64,000 nt of DNA from Erythrophleum ivorense (Eukaryota; Streptophyta; Magnoliopsida; Fabales; Fabaceae), in NCBI GenBank assembly GCA_026724425.1, contig JAIUCV010000570.1, positions 248,001-312,000 of the forward strand. The letters are read 5' to 3'. Positions 1 through 11,805 of this stretch are shown piece by piece (position 1 is the first letter of the stretch; each line of letters begins with the position of its first letter). Under the pieces are notes generated by a model. The model searched no databases and was not told the DNA's origin. It was given only the letters and a program-made list of their open reading frames with translations. The translations under genes were made by a program, and so were the position numbers.

Positions 1-1009
1 AAACATTTAATTTTTTTTGGGGGGGGGGGGGGAGGGGGGGGGGGGGGGGGGGAGGTGGGGAATGCAATGTCGCAAACCTCGCGTTTTCTTTGAATGAATG
101 AAAGAATGCAGGTGCGAGGGAGGATATATATGTGTGTGTGTATCTTTATTATGTATAATATATTTTTTTTACAACAAATATTATATGAATTATATTTTAA
201 TTTTTAAAATAAAATATTGAAATAGGACTAATAATAATAAATTTATAAATTATGATTTCATTGATAAGGTTATATTTCTAATTATAATTTAATTTAATTT
301 TAACTTATTTGCATGATTTTTTTTAATTTTATTAAGAATCTTATCCCAAAAAAGTTATCTCAATATGTTTAAAATAAGAGATTAACTTACTTCAATAACA
401 AGTTTTTTATTCTATTAGCCACATAATATAATACATTATAGAAGAAATAACTTGTAATCTCATTTATTATTTTAATAATACAATACATTATTATTGAATT
501 AAGCTTCTTAATTTATCTTCAGTCATAAATTAAGAATTAAAATTTTTAAAATAAAAATAAAAACTTTTTAATAAAAACTTGAAAGGTTAAATTTTATTTT
601 TTTTGCTGTAAAAATATTTTTAATAAATATTTGTCATTAGTTTTTATAAAATATTATATTATTTATTCCATAATATGTTGTATTATTCCAACAACCCATC
701 CCTCCCCCCTCAATTCTTTCCCCCCTCCCCTTCTTTCACATTTTAAAAAATTTAAAATAAAAAAGATTAAGGTTTTGTTTGATTAACAGTATTGTCAACG
801 TAATCTTTTTATATAATTTGTGTAATATTTATTATACGTTTATATTTATTATTTTATTTATCAAATTATTTTTCTAAAAGTAATGATAAAATAATTATTT
901 TTTATCTTACATACTTCTTCCTACCCATATTTTAAATTTCCTTCATTATTATGTCCTCTAACAAAAAGGAGTTAGAACAAAACTTATGATTAAGTTTGAG
1001 GGTTTTTAC
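1..1009. other. AT-rich intergenic DNA with poly-G tract
   Basis: No gene is visible. Bases 18-60 are an almost pure G tract broken by single A and T bases, and a C-rich tract lies at about 700-735. These could be the two ends of a G-rich inverted-repeat element like the MITEs at 18089 and 48418, but I could not find matching termini or a target-site duplication. The rest is AT-rich without long open frames. Confidence 0.6.
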
Positions 1010-1704
1010 TAGGGGTATGCAAAATTGTCCTGATCCGATTGGCCCGTCCTGGCACGATTGTGCATCAGGCTGGGACGGGTCGGAAAAAAAAAATTAAAAC
1101 AAGGTCGGGTCGGGATTCAAAATAACCTTTTGACTCTATTGGGCCTGGCCTGGAGTCTCTATATATATATATATATATATATATAAGATAAGAACTAAAC
1201 TAAAAATAATTCTTTTTTTAAAGTTTTTTTTCATAATTTTAGCCAAAATTTTTTAAATATATTTTATAAATTATAAATAACTAGATGGTCAAAATTTATG
1301 TTAGAACTTTCTTAAATATAATTATCACTTTCATATAAAAAAATAAAATTAAAAAATACATATTTTTTCAAAATTTAGCTATTATATTTGTTTTTTTTTT
1401 ATTTTTTTCCCTTGAGTTCATATTTTTTTATGTCTATTGTATAAATTTTAAAAAAATATATTAAAAAATGATTATATACCAAAAATAATTAAACAAATAT
1501 AAAAATTAAATTTTAAAAAAAAATTAAAAAAAAAATTGACATGTTGGCTCGATTGGCTCGGCTTGGTTCGAATCTGGGCCGATTATAATCAGGTTAACTT
1601 TAAGGCAGGCTAGGCTCGAGATGAAAAATTCACCTTGAAATTAAAATCGGAGGAGGACTCAAATTGAAGTAATTCTCAACCCATCTCGCCCGTACCCACC
1701 CTTA
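1010..1704. mobile_element. hAT-like non-autonomous element with 8-bp TSD
   Basis: The element starts TAGGGGTATGC and ends ACCCACCCTTA, so its termini are imperfect inverted repeats (TAGGGGTATG against TAAGGGTGGG on the other strand). It is flanked by perfect 8-bp direct repeats GTTTTTAC at 1002-1009 and 1705-1712. An 8-bp duplication with a TA-G-GGGT terminus is characteristic of hAT transposons. The ends are rich in GGCCCG/GGGTCGGG motifs and the middle is AT-rich with no transposase, so this is a non-autonomous (MITE-like) copy. Confidence 0.8.
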
Positions 1705-1730
1705 GTTTTTACTTTTCTGGCGTTGGAATA

Positions 1731-2340
1731 ACAGTGTCAAAAGCCCTTATCCTTAACCATGTGGGACTAACATTAATAATTACATGACAGAGCAATTTGG
1801 CTTGACAGATATAACCACACAAGGGTATTCGCACCATTCGAACGTGACTTCTTGCCTTTCACTTTAAGGTCATGTTTCGTCATAAAAAAGAAAATGAAAA
1901 AAAAAATAGAATAAAATAAAAAAAATTATTATCAACATAATATTTGGTATCACCTAAAAAAGGAATGAGATTAGATTTATTTTCTAATGTTTGGTATGAA
2001 TAAAATAATATAAAAATAGAAGATAAAAATACCTAAATACCGTGTTAAAAAGCCTTATTCTTAACCACATGGAACAAACAAAATAATAATTATATGACAG
2101 GACAATTTTGCTTGTCACAGTTAACCACATAAAGGTATTTACACCATTTGAATGTGGCTTTTGTTCCTTACTAATAAAGTTATGTTTAATACGTAGAAAA
2201 TGTTTTGATACGAATGAGATTAAAAAAAAATGAAATAAAACGAGATATTGGATATGACTTAAAAAGAAATATAATTGGATTTACCTTTCATTGTTTGGTA
2301 GGAATAAAATAATATAAAAAAAGGAAAAAAAAAAGATAAA
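1731..2340. repeat. Diverged tandem duplication, period about 308 bp
   Basis: The stretch beginning AGTGTCAAAAGCCCTTATCC near 1733 recurs near 2042 as GTGTTAAAAAGCCTTATTC. The similarity continues through 'taaccacat', 'ggtatt', 'caccatt(c/t)gaa', and the AT-rich tail containing 'tttggta(t/g)gaataaaataat'. The two units are clearly diverged, so the duplication is old. No coding content is visible. Confidence 0.75.
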
Positions 2341-4469
2341 ATAAAATAACTCAAATACCCTTATAAAAAAGTAATAAAATGTGCAATGTATTTTTATAGC
2401 CTGTATATTACAAAATAAAACTCGGTTTCTTCCCCAGTTCACCAATGCAGAGCATGACCTCCTTGGCCAAAATCGTGGTGGACGATCCAGCCGCCTCTGC
2501 CATCGTATTCGCCGGACACCAGTCGCTGCCGTCATTTGAGGCACGAGGCATTGGTTAATAAACCTATCAACCATCAGTAACTATGCAAAACACTTCTACT
2601 TAATCGATTTCTCAAACAGCTAGAAAAAAATTTCACTTCATCTGATTTGACACCTTAACTAAATGAAAGGACGAAATTTAAACGAACCCATTAGCAATCG
2701 CAAGTTTCTGAAATTGGGTAGTTGTTAGATTGAAAAAAAAAAAAACTTGCTAGCAACGAGATTCAAACAAAGACTCACCCAGGTTTCTGAAATTCAAAGG
2801 CACTGAAGTCTCTGAATTGGAGCCGTACACTTAGGTCAACGTCAATAGGGTTTCGAATGATCGGCTTATTTCCAATTCCATATTCTCAATCAACGGCTCA
2901 CTCCTTACAGGTTCAACACGACAACGAAGCAAAGAAGGAGATGAAGGGCAAAATCGTCATCTGGCGCTCCTCTCCTTCAAATCCCTCCTCATTCCGTCGT
3001 TTCAGCTAAAGAGAGAGCTATCTCCTACATCTGTTGGAATCACGGGCGTCGTCGGAAGAGTTGAACCACGTACCAAACGCACAAAACCGAGTTTCCCCAT
3101 CATTTTCCCTTCCTGTCCGTTGCGTTACCCACGTTCCAAACACACTCAAGATCTCGAGTTGCAGAATACCTTTTCCAATGGAATCTTGACCTTCCTGTAA
3201 GTTGTTTCACTCCAGGTCTTCCAAGACTATGAAGGAACTGGTAGGATTTAGGTCTACTTCATTAATTCAATGGAAGAAATAACATCGTTTGTATTGAAAC
3301 CTTATAATATATTACTCACTTCAAATTAACATATGAGTAATACAATATTAAAAGCCTATATACGCAATTTTCTTCGGTATTATTTTTTATGCAAAGTGAA
3401 AACTATTATAACTTTATTATCCTTCTTTTTTTTTTTCCCTTCTCATTTTGTAGTTTTATTGTAAAGCACATATTCTTATCATGGGCTGGGACCTCTATGG
3501 ATGGTCCAGACAAAAGTAGCAGCATAAAAAGGAAAAAGAAAATTGTCAAAGTCATCAAACAGTGATGCATGTAGTAATCAGAAGGTCTGGCAAATTATAA
3601 GTTTTAGATACTTCCATCTAGTTAGGTTCTTCCACAAAGCAACCATGACAGGGCAAATGATTATAAAGTCTATGTAAACAAAAATATTATTTATGGTTAT
3701 TTCAGTTGATGAGGTTCAAATTCAATTCACATCTAATTAAGGCTTTGAAAGAAACATAACTTACGCAAAGAAAGCATATGAAACCAGACTTCAAAATATC
3801 ATCTTATATCAGATACCCAAAAACAACGCTAGAAAGTAAGCAAGATCATTTTGATCCTTGAGGCAGGGAACAAATCACAATCCCTCGCCTGATCTCTCTT
3901 TTCTGGCACAAGAAGCAATTTAAGACACCCACATATGAAATGCACATGTCTACTAGACAAGATCCATAATGCCTCTCCTAAGCATTTAGATTCAAACATT
4001 TGAGGCCCCTGAATCTTTTATAATGCAAAAAATGATCTCATTTTGAACCTAAATACAATAAAGTGATGGGATAAATAATTTCTATCCGTTAAATATTTTC
4101 CATCTCTAAGCACCAAAAAAAATCTCGAAAAGAACTTTCCACCAATACAAGCAGCGCATAAAATGCCCACCTGCAATTGTTGAAGTGAACAAGAAAATGA
4201 GATTCCATTGAAACATTTGTACATTTTATCAATGAATGGAATAAGTAAAGGAATCATTTTGATAACACTTAGTGTCAAATTTGATACAAGCCTTTTCTCT
4301 GAGACCTCGCCACATCTAGTTATTATTCTCTGTCGGTGTCTTGTAAGCATTGTTGATATCCTCAGGTCCAAAAGTACTCTCTTGATATGGTTTTTGTGTA
4401 TCAAAACATTGCAGTGCTACAAAATTAAGTTGTCAATATCTTAAGAATCAGCAAATTATGGGGTTGCAA
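2341..4469. other. Unassigned region, GC-richer block at 2.4-3.2 kb
   Basis: Bases 2430-3240 are markedly less AT-rich than their surroundings and look like the 5' region or first exon of a nuclear gene. A plus-strand frame of 37 codons (2445-2558) uses many C/G third positions and encodes short stretches such as AKIVVDDPAASAIVFAGHQ, but I do not recognise it and it stops at TAA. Bases 3241-4469 contain no convincing gene; part is probably the old 3' flank of the AIR carboxylase pseudogene. Confidence 0.35.
2445..2558 (+). CDS. Short GC-rich open frame, possible exon remnant
   Basis: This 37-codon frame runs from ATG at 2445 (a second ATG lies at 2454) to TAA at 2556. Its codons prefer C or G in the third position, unlike surrounding chance frames, which suggests a former coding exon. 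I recognise no family. The opposite strand is also open across it, so the reading direction is uncertain. It may be an exon fragment carried in by a transposon or the remnant of a neighbouring gene. Confidence 0.2.
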   Translation: MQSMTSLAKIVVDDPAASAIVFAGHQSLPSFEARGIG

Positions 4470-4569
4470 TTAAGTACCATTTAAGTACAATTCCCAACCA
4501 TCTTTCTCTAGCTTCTCTCCTTTCATCCTGAAGGCATTTTCTCTTTAGTTCTCTTGATATTGGTTCATC
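4470..4569 (-). pseudogene. AIR carboxylase last exon
   Basis: After acceptor TTTGCAG the minus strand reads MNQYQEN, stop, RENAFRMKGEKLEKDGWELY, LNGT and a terminal TAA. The family ends QYQEDTRDxVLxKAEKLEKDGW..YLN, so the C-terminus is recognisable with one internal stop. Confidence 0.9.
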
Positions 4570-4678
4570 CTGCAAAGTAATATAAAAGTCACATTAGTGG
4601 CAAGTGCGGTAATATTTCCAAATTTTCTCTAAAAATTTCTCATCATAGATATCCAGAGAGAAAGAGGGGGAACCTAAC

Positions 4679-4776
4679 CTTGATAAAAGGTTATTATCAA
4701 CAATGCCCAACATCCTAACAGCCAGCAATCCAGCATTCGTTGCATTGTTTATGGCAACAGGGACACCTTTTGGCAT
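4679..4776 (-). pseudogene. AIR carboxylase PurE exon (AINNATNAG motif)
   Basis: From 4776 the minus strand reads MPKGVPVAINNATNAGLLAV, RMLGIVDNNLLSR, the nucleotide-binding C-terminal signature of PurE. Relative to the family (GVPVATVAINN) three residues are missing. Acceptor GTAG and donor AAG|GTTAGG flank it. Confidence 0.95.
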
Positions 4777-5149
4777 CTACATAGCCAACAAATATATAGG
4801 TTAGTAAGAAACTTATAATCATAGGACAACAAAGAAACTACAAATTTCACATGAGGTTTTAATAAAGATGGAGAGACACATGTAATAAGGCTAAACGATT
4901 GGTCATATTTTAACACGATAGGGTCCTTGTGTAAACCATCATATATACATATATATCCTCTTCTTTATATTTCTAATTTCCTTGTGATTTATGGAAAAGA
5001 AAAATAAATAAAGCAAAATTACTTGTTTAAAAAAAAGGGACGAAACACTTGTTCTGTTTCTCCAGTCACAAAAATAAGGTTACATTCCAAAACCAACATT
5101 GATAAAATCCAGGACAAAATTCCAAGATAGGGGACACATAATTGCAGAA

Positions 5150-5152
<3 letters not shown>

Positions 5153-5213
<61 letters not shown>
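5153..5213. repeat. (CT)n-(AT)n microsatellite
   Basis: A CT run with two interruptions changes directly into an AT/TA run, inside a non-coding part of the AIR carboxylase pseudogene. Other simple repeats visible in the window are AT at 1162-1185, GT/AC at 31851-31880 and 57029-57052, AT at 42305-42340 and 60157-60195, and poly-C at 46555-46579. Confidence 0.9.
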
Positions 5214-5222
<9 letters not shown>

Positions 5223-5450
5223 CATGATTTCAGCTAATAGGTGTTTTAAAAATTACATTTATTCTTAGTCTCAATATGTCATATAGGTGCGAACTCCTTG
5301 TTGTACCAATTAAATTATTGCATATGAGATGATAAAGGGAAAAAAACAACAAAGTAAATTATATTTATTCTTGAGTCTCAAGCCACATAATGTTGATAAG
5401 TACAAAGATAAAGATTAAAGAATAAGAAAAAAGAAATTTATATCCCTAAC

Positions 5451-5501
5451 CTGTGGGATAAGATTGTCTTCAGTTTGAGCGTGAACATGACCCTTCCGTT
5501 G
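5451..5501 (-). pseudogene. Possible AIR carboxylase exon 11 (PurK end)
   Basis: Between an acceptor CTCTAG and a donor CAG|GTTAGGG the minus strand can read QRKGHVHAQTEDNLIPQ, resembling the family's KQRKMGHITIVG linker. A second candidate lies at about 5900-5955. Only one can be right, and the reading phase does not fit exon 10 cleanly. Confidence 0.35.
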
Positions 5502-6013
5502 CTAGAGAAATTTTTTTTTAATATTTTTTTATCTTTTTTTGTTTTTAATTTTTAAAATCTAATGCTCTCACACAGAATCATCCAATTGCAGCCTCAATGA
5601 GAGAGAAGCTGCACCCCTAACCTGCACCCTTGTAATCTAATATTTTCGCTTCAACCATTATTGCAAGACTTCTTTTAATATTGGCTAGGGAAGGCCAATA
5701 ATGGTGATATGACCCATCTTCCCGTTGGTTTCTCATCTTTGACTAATGGAAATCCTTTGAAGTAAAAATATTTTTGAAATAGTGAAGTATCTCATGTGAT
5801 TTTTTTTTTGTAATATATATATATATATATTATTTTTATTTTTAAAAATGTACCTTCTGTCTTATACTTCATACACTTTAGCGAAATCCTCACTTCAGAG
5901 GATACTTGTCATCTGTCAGACAACGATGTTATTTGTTTCGTCTGAATGTGTGTACCTGCAACCCAAAAGCGAAATAAGACATAACATCACTCACTACATA
6001 TGCAGAAGTTCAC

Positions 6014-6101
6014 CTGGTTTGTCATACTAATGAATAGTAGCCCCAGGAATGGCCAATGCCCTTTCCATCAATTGATGAGCTAAATGGAAACCAAGCTCCC
6101 C
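6014..6101 (-). pseudogene. AIR carboxylase exon 10
   Basis: Minus-strand frame GELGFHLAHQLMERALAIPG, ATIH, stop, YDKP: the family has W where the stop TAG lies (HWYDKP). Acceptor TTGTAG and donor CAG|GTGAAC flank it. Confidence 0.9.
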
Positions 6102-7357
6102 CTACAATCATTAAGTAGATTTCTTGGACAAAATTGTGACAGACAATAATAAATAAAAAAGAATTATCTTTTATATAAAAGAATCTTTTATATGTAAACA
6201 GTTGTGACCTTCTCACTGTTCATTATGCATTGATTATAGTACTGCCCATAGCATTTCTTCATCATATTGTTTATTTGCACTTTTTGCTATAGGGCCCATG
6301 GAGAAAATTTAACCTGACACACTGTTCATAATATTTAGTCCGTTTATTGTTCATTGACACTTTTTCCTTACTGTACTATGGGGCCCATTATTTTTTTGGG
6401 GGCTTATGTAGGACTTACAACTACATTTTTGAACTCCTGGATCTACTCGGGTACATGCTAGTAAGAATTAGAAGGAGCACGTCATTGCAATAACCCTGAA
6501 ATGTAAGTTTGGAATGAGGAGAATGGAATGCAAGGGAAGGAAAGTGAAATATTTAATTTTGATATTTTCTTTGGTTTAGATTTAAATATAATATATTTTC
6601 CCCTAGATTATGTTGGGATTGAGGAAAATGAATGGAAAGAGTAGAAAAAAAATGTTAAATTTAAATCTTTGTTGGAAATTACAATTAATTTTAATTAAGC
6701 TATTTTTAGTAATTTCATTTTTTATTTTAATTAAAACTTATTTGTTGTTAGTTAGTTTAGGATAACATTTTATGCGTTTAGAATTAGTTCAAGTGTTTGG
6801 CTTTGGTTAAGATGAAATTAGTTTAAGTTTTCTATTTTAATTATGATAAAATTATCTTTTTTTTGTTTAGGATAAAGTTATCTTATATTTTTAAGAGTTA
6901 CATTTTTAGTTGAAGTAGGAGTTCACTCTCTTTTTTATTATTTCTAAATGTAATTTTTCTTCTATTTAATAAAATAAGTTCAAAAAAAATTAAACCTTGA
7001 ATTTTTACAAATCTAAATCAAAGAAAATGTCAAAATTAAAAATTCACTTCTTTCCCTTCCCCTCCATTCTCCTCAACCCAAACATACTCTAACTATATGC
7101 CGATTGTGAACCAACATAAACAAATGTCAAATAACTATTGTTCAGACCCATGATAGTAAATAAGCTTTTATGTCTAATTTGAACTTCCATATATTCTCCA
7201 AAAACAAATATTTTTAGACTAGGTCCTCCCTTTCACATTTTTTCTCAAGTAGATCTGATTGCATTCCTCAAGCAAAGATAGGAGAAAATTGATCACTTGT
7301 TCAAAATTTAACTTCCAATCAATAGAGAAAGTAAAATGAAGAAAATAAAAGGATTAC

Positions 7358-7535
7358 CTCTTCTTCACCTAGTATACTATACATGATAGTAATTGGAGTT
7401 TTCATTATATGTATCTCCAAGGGGGAGGCCAACAATAGCCTACAAATGTTGCTCATATTGTGAAGTGCAACAAGATTCAATTATATGACGCCCACTATTA
7501 TAAGGTTTAGGCGTTACTTCATTTAATAAAAATTG
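7358..7535 (-). pseudogene. AIR carboxylase exon 9
   Basis: Minus-strand frame LLNEVTPKPYNSGRHIIES, SCCTSQYEQHL, stop, AIVGLPLGDTYMKTPITIMY, SILGEEE matches the PurK active-site loop NEVAPRPHNSGHHTIE and downstream. It contains one in-frame TAG. A donor GAG|GTAATCC is present at 7358/7357. Confidence 0.9.
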
Positions 7536-7714
7536 TCAAGAAATAAACATAAATGAAGCCACAATTTCAAGGGAGGGAAAAGAAACAAATATGACACATT
7601 TGTGACACCAAAAAATTTACTAATTAAAAGGAAGCCAGTGGGTATCTTCTTGGGTTGGCTATTAATGGTTCAATGAATATTTCCTTAAGAAGAAAAGGTT
7701 CTATGGCTCTTGTG

Positions 7715-7892
7715 CAAGAATTTGACGAAGAAGTGAATTCGAAATCTATCCATAAGTTGTCAATAACTATTCAATTGCAAAAACACCAATGCCTTTAGAG
7801 AGTTAATAGCTTTATAAGCAATTTAAGCTATATGCTCCCTAATATGCCATTTGATGTTATCAGAAGCCTTAACTATGTGACATATGTTGTCC
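7715..7892 (-). pseudogene. AIR carboxylase exon 8
   Basis: After acceptor TCTAG the minus strand gives DNICHIVKASDNIKWHIREH, a stop, then IAYKAINSLKGIGVFAIE and further stops. This is the ATP-grasp region (DNICHIVKAP...GAGVFAVE). At least two in-frame stops confirm decay. Confidence 0.85.
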
Positions 7893-8039
7893 CTAGAACA
7901 AACCATTTTACATTAGCAAATACATAATGGTGTTGATTTTATTATTGCATTATGTTCACCAAATAATTTGAATTTGATCATTGTGGTAGAACTTTTATTT
8001 AATATCTTCCATAAATGTATTTGTTTTGTGGGTTACAGG

Positions 8040-8110
8040 TAAATAATTTCAGCAAGAAGATAGCATGAAGTAGAATTGTCTGTTCCTTTTTCCATAATGA
8101 CAACTAGCTC
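8040..8110 (-). pseudogene. AIR carboxylase exon 7
   Basis: Minus-strand frame ELVVIMEKGTDNSTSCYLLA then EII corresponds to the PurK strand KELAVIVARG...CYPVVETIH. Diverged, but collinear with its neighbours. The solo LTR at 8299-11179 separates it from exon 6. Confidence 0.7.
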
Positions 8111-8298
8111 TTACCATTTAGGAGAAAAAACATAAGAAAATCCATAAACTAGTAAAAAGGACCTGCCACAACTTAATTTTTTTAATCCTTCACATAGAGA
8201 GAAAAAAGTACACACTTAAAAGAAAAACTTGCATAAAAGCACTAGGAATTCTTTAATATAGAATATTTAACCAATAAGACCATTTTGCACATGATACA

Positions 8299-11179
8299 TG
8301 TCACACCTTAAAACCATAAGTGTGACTGGCACAGAAGATGAGTAGTTTCTCTTCTATAAGCCTATCTAAGACTAAAATTCTGCAAAGCATTTAGTGAAAA
8401 TTCTTATAATTCAATATCAAATGCTAGAACTATATAGAGCAATTGTGAATTATACTTGTATTAAACACATTTAATTGCATGTGGCTTTTGTAGAAATTTT
8501 AGTAGAGTATTCTCTGTAATTTGGACCTCTTGATATTTATGCAATTAGCCCAGATAGCACAAATACATCAAAAGAAGATCCTACTACCAATCCAAATAAG
8601 TATACACCAATTTTAAGGGTAGGGGACCCTATCTATAATTCAGTAGAGTTACATACAATTATATTATAAAATAAAATAAATTTCAAGTGAATCATCAAAA
8701 TAGGCTCATGCGAACATATGGGGGGCTAAAAAAAACGAAAGGGGATGATCGATCCTAAGCCATTAAAGAAGCATCAAGTTCAGGTCTACTATCTAGAAAA
8801 AAAAGGTTGAGATTAAAAGGAGTGAGTCAAACGCTTAATAAGTAAATAAGGCTAACTATAAGGTATGAGAACACTTTCACATTAAAGCTCTATTTAAATA
8901 AACAATTCAACCATTAGAACTTTAAAAGTGGTGATTAATGAATTCTTTTAATAAAATCATTAATCAAATACAATAGGAAGCATCTAATCGGTACCAAATG
9001 GATCAAACGTAGAGCACACAGTTCACAAAAGTAAGTAAAATAGATGCTAACTAATCTACTCACGACAATCAGAATAGATCCATGTATGGCTGCCAATCAT
9101 ACGATGCTAAAAACACCCCTACTAGTTGGGGTACATATCATAGTGCACAATGGCTAACCAATAATATGGTTAGCTATAGGGTTTCGATATAGGTAACTTT
9201 TGCAAGAAAATTGTCTTATACATATATGCTTAAAGTAAATCAAATTCTTAATGATGAGTACTTATAGTTTGAACATGTAAACAATATATAATAGTAAATA
9301 TTCACATTTGTAGAAAAATCAAGAAAATGAGATGTAAAATTTCCATGGTCGGCAAAGGTGATTTCCATCATCAGTATCCATATTCCAAATTTCCAAAAAT
9401 TACTTATATTGACATTCAACTAGTTAAATAATTAGAAACATATTTAACAAAGTAAATAGATTTAATTAAAGAATTTTTAACCACAAACCTTTTGTTTATA
9501 TATATATATATGTATATACACATATATAACATATAGTTGATATTATTTACTCATATCTCAATATGATATAGAGAAGTTCCTTATAGTATTCTCTGCTCAC
9601 TCCTTAGCAATGACTAATCTTTTGAAAGACCTTATAACACTAGTTCACAAGGTCTTAGTGCTTGAATGACTTCAAATTGCCTAACAAGGAAACTTATCTT
9701 ATTTACATTAGAAGTTTCAATACTTCCAGGGTTTAATGCATAAACTAAAAATGGGCAAAGATAAGATATACATTTAATATGGCTTAAGACTATTCCCCGC
9801 TAACAATCAAGAAATTAACCACATTAAACTATTAAACCTATAATCCAAAAAGCTCATAATATTAGCTTGAAAATTTATGGAAATTGCTTGAACTAAAAAT
9901 ATGATTAGAGGACTCATTGTCACTTGAATCCATAGTAGTAATAGCACCAAATTGTTACTAGCATTAAAGGGCCACATTAAATGTGCAGTTTATTTTATTT
10001 CTTCCATTAACCTTCCCCCTCCCTTAGTCATATAGCCAATAGAATCACCACAATGGTAGCCCACAGGATCACTTATTTTGCTCTATTTAGCTAAGGTTCT
10101 TGAAAGGAAAGGAAGAGAATGCAAAACAAAAATTTAGATCCAACTTGGTGGATTCAACAAGACATTTATTTTAGCAAAAATTTAGATTGTGAACAAGTGC
10201 ATTTAATGCAAGAGCATTACAGCTTATTGACTTGGGTAATTATATATATTTAGAATTAGAATTATGTTAGATAACACAATACCTTTAGAGGACAATTTCC
10301 AAACCATATTGCATTCGACTCATACACATGGAAACACAATACTACTAGTGCTAAAGTTTCCAATATTAGAAAAGGTCAAAATGAAACTATAGTTCTATTA
10401 AATTTACACTAACCTCCTCTCCTCCTGTTGGATTGTTTCACCTAGCTAACCACCTCAAAGAAAGAATAGTTACACATTTTTCTGTGCTTTGCTGGTTGAG
10501 AATCAAGAAGGCAAAATGGAGTTAATTGAAATCCTATGCAAGTTCCACTTCACACTTATGGTTCTTCCCTTCCTTCAAACCATAGTCATAAAGCAGCCTT
10601 CTACATGCCATTTATCCTTGCTATGACTAAGAACTGAATAAAAGGCGAAGGAAGGTACAAAGCTAATGTCAAGGCCGAAAGAAGAATGAAGTAATGCACC
10701 AGAACAATAGGGAAATTTTGAAAGAAACTATAGCCACTACTTGTCACCAAGAAGCCAAGAATTACAAGCTTGGGAAGGAAAAAGGTGCATGAAATTTTGG
10801 CTACCAAAAATGGAATGATGAAGCTCGGTTGCAGCAAGGAGAAGATGTATAGAAAATTGAAGTAAGAAAGGAGCAATGCTATAGTGAAAATGGAGGAAAA
10901 GATGCAGACATTTCTGGCTCTCTTTTGCTATTTTCTCTGACAAAAAAGATGGAAGCAGGTGAGAGAAATGCGCAATTGGAAATGGAGATAGAAAATGACC
11001 TAAAACCCACTTTTTAATCAAGCAAATGGAGAAAAAAAAAACTAATGCATGCATGCTATTGGACTCGAACACGGGACACATGGATGAAACTTCCCTTGGC
11101 TGCCACTAGACCAAGGCCTCCCTCTTAGCTATATATGTTAACCACTATATATATATACACACACATTCAAGTTTTTACA
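8299..11179 (+). mobile_element. Solo LTR (family S, copy 1), 2.88 kb
   Basis: The unit begins TGTCACACC and ends GTTTTTACA, so it has TG...CA ends. Perfect 5-bp direct repeats ATACA flank it (8294-8298 and 11180-11184). No gag or pol frames are visible. Length, ends and TSD fit a solo LTR of a large Ty3/gypsy element; a complete LARD-like element without internal LTRs is less likely. Related copies lie at 20417-23401, 30200-33090 and 46797-49496. It lies in an intron of the AIR carboxylase pseudogene. Confidence 0.8.
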
Positions 11180-11390
11180 ATACATAAAGAGTAAGATGTT
11201 GGAAATGTTCCAGCTCAATTATTTCACATTTTTAGATAAACTATTTATAGCAAATATGGTTAATAGATAATTGGATAAATAATAATATACTATTATGTGA
11301 TTGAACCACACTTAACAGACTTGATGAATCGATCTAGGTATCCTTAAATTTGAGATTTGTACACTCATCAATGACATTATAGATACTCAC

Positions 11391-11448
11391 CTTGCTAAAA
11401 GGTGCCCATTTCTCAACATATAAACCACGATCAAAACCTCCCAGCGGT
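11391..11448 (-). pseudogene. AIR carboxylase exon 6
   Basis: Minus-strand translation PLGGFDRGLYVEKWAPFSK is followed by a good donor AAG|GTGAGT. The 5' boundary is approximate because the acceptor looks mutated (TTTGCACC). Confidence 0.85.
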
Positions 11449-11666
11449 GCAAAGTTAGGAGAAAAAATTTAAATGAGAAGCAAGAAAAAGTATCCATTAA
11501 GAAAATAGGTAGAAGTTTTCGGTACAACTAGCTGATGAAGTAAAAGAAATCTAATTTAAAGATCATTTTCTTTTACTCTCTTTCTCGTTAGAGAAAGAAC
11601 AAATGTAAACAAAGTTCTCTATTCAATCCAAGAAAGAGAAAAAAATACATTTGTAAACAAAATTAC

Positions 11667-11805
11667 CATCCACAATAGATGGAAGCTCCTCTTCACTTTT
11701 AGTTGTAGCATTTTCCCACTCATTATAAGCTAATCTCTTGCTTTTAATCATAAGAGGATAGCCAAAAGGTTCCCTTATTCTCTTAGCACCTTCAAGATCA
11801 TCTAT
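11667..11805 (-). pseudogene. AIR carboxylase exon 5
   Basis: Minus-strand frame IDDLEGAKRIREPFGYPLMI, KSKRLAYNEWENATTKSEEE, LPSIV is open and closely resembles the ATP-grasp core of PurK. The donor is GATG|GTAATT and the acceptor ends AATAG. Confidence 0.9.

Noticed and set aside
3000..3240. GC-rich stretch as the first exon of a gene running right
   Set aside because: No frame longer than a few tens of codons, and no family match; left as unassigned.
10601..11081. Overlapping minus frames of 91 and 114 codons
   Set aside because: They lie in a solo LTR, overlap each other, have no motif and are not kept in other copies.
11000..11120. tRNA-like A and B box sequences (minus strand TCTAGTGGCAGCC and GTTCGAGTCC) in a solo LTR
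   Set aside because: They suggest a pol III promoter or SINE, but the arrangement is not conserved with spacing in the other family copies and no tRNA fold is possible.
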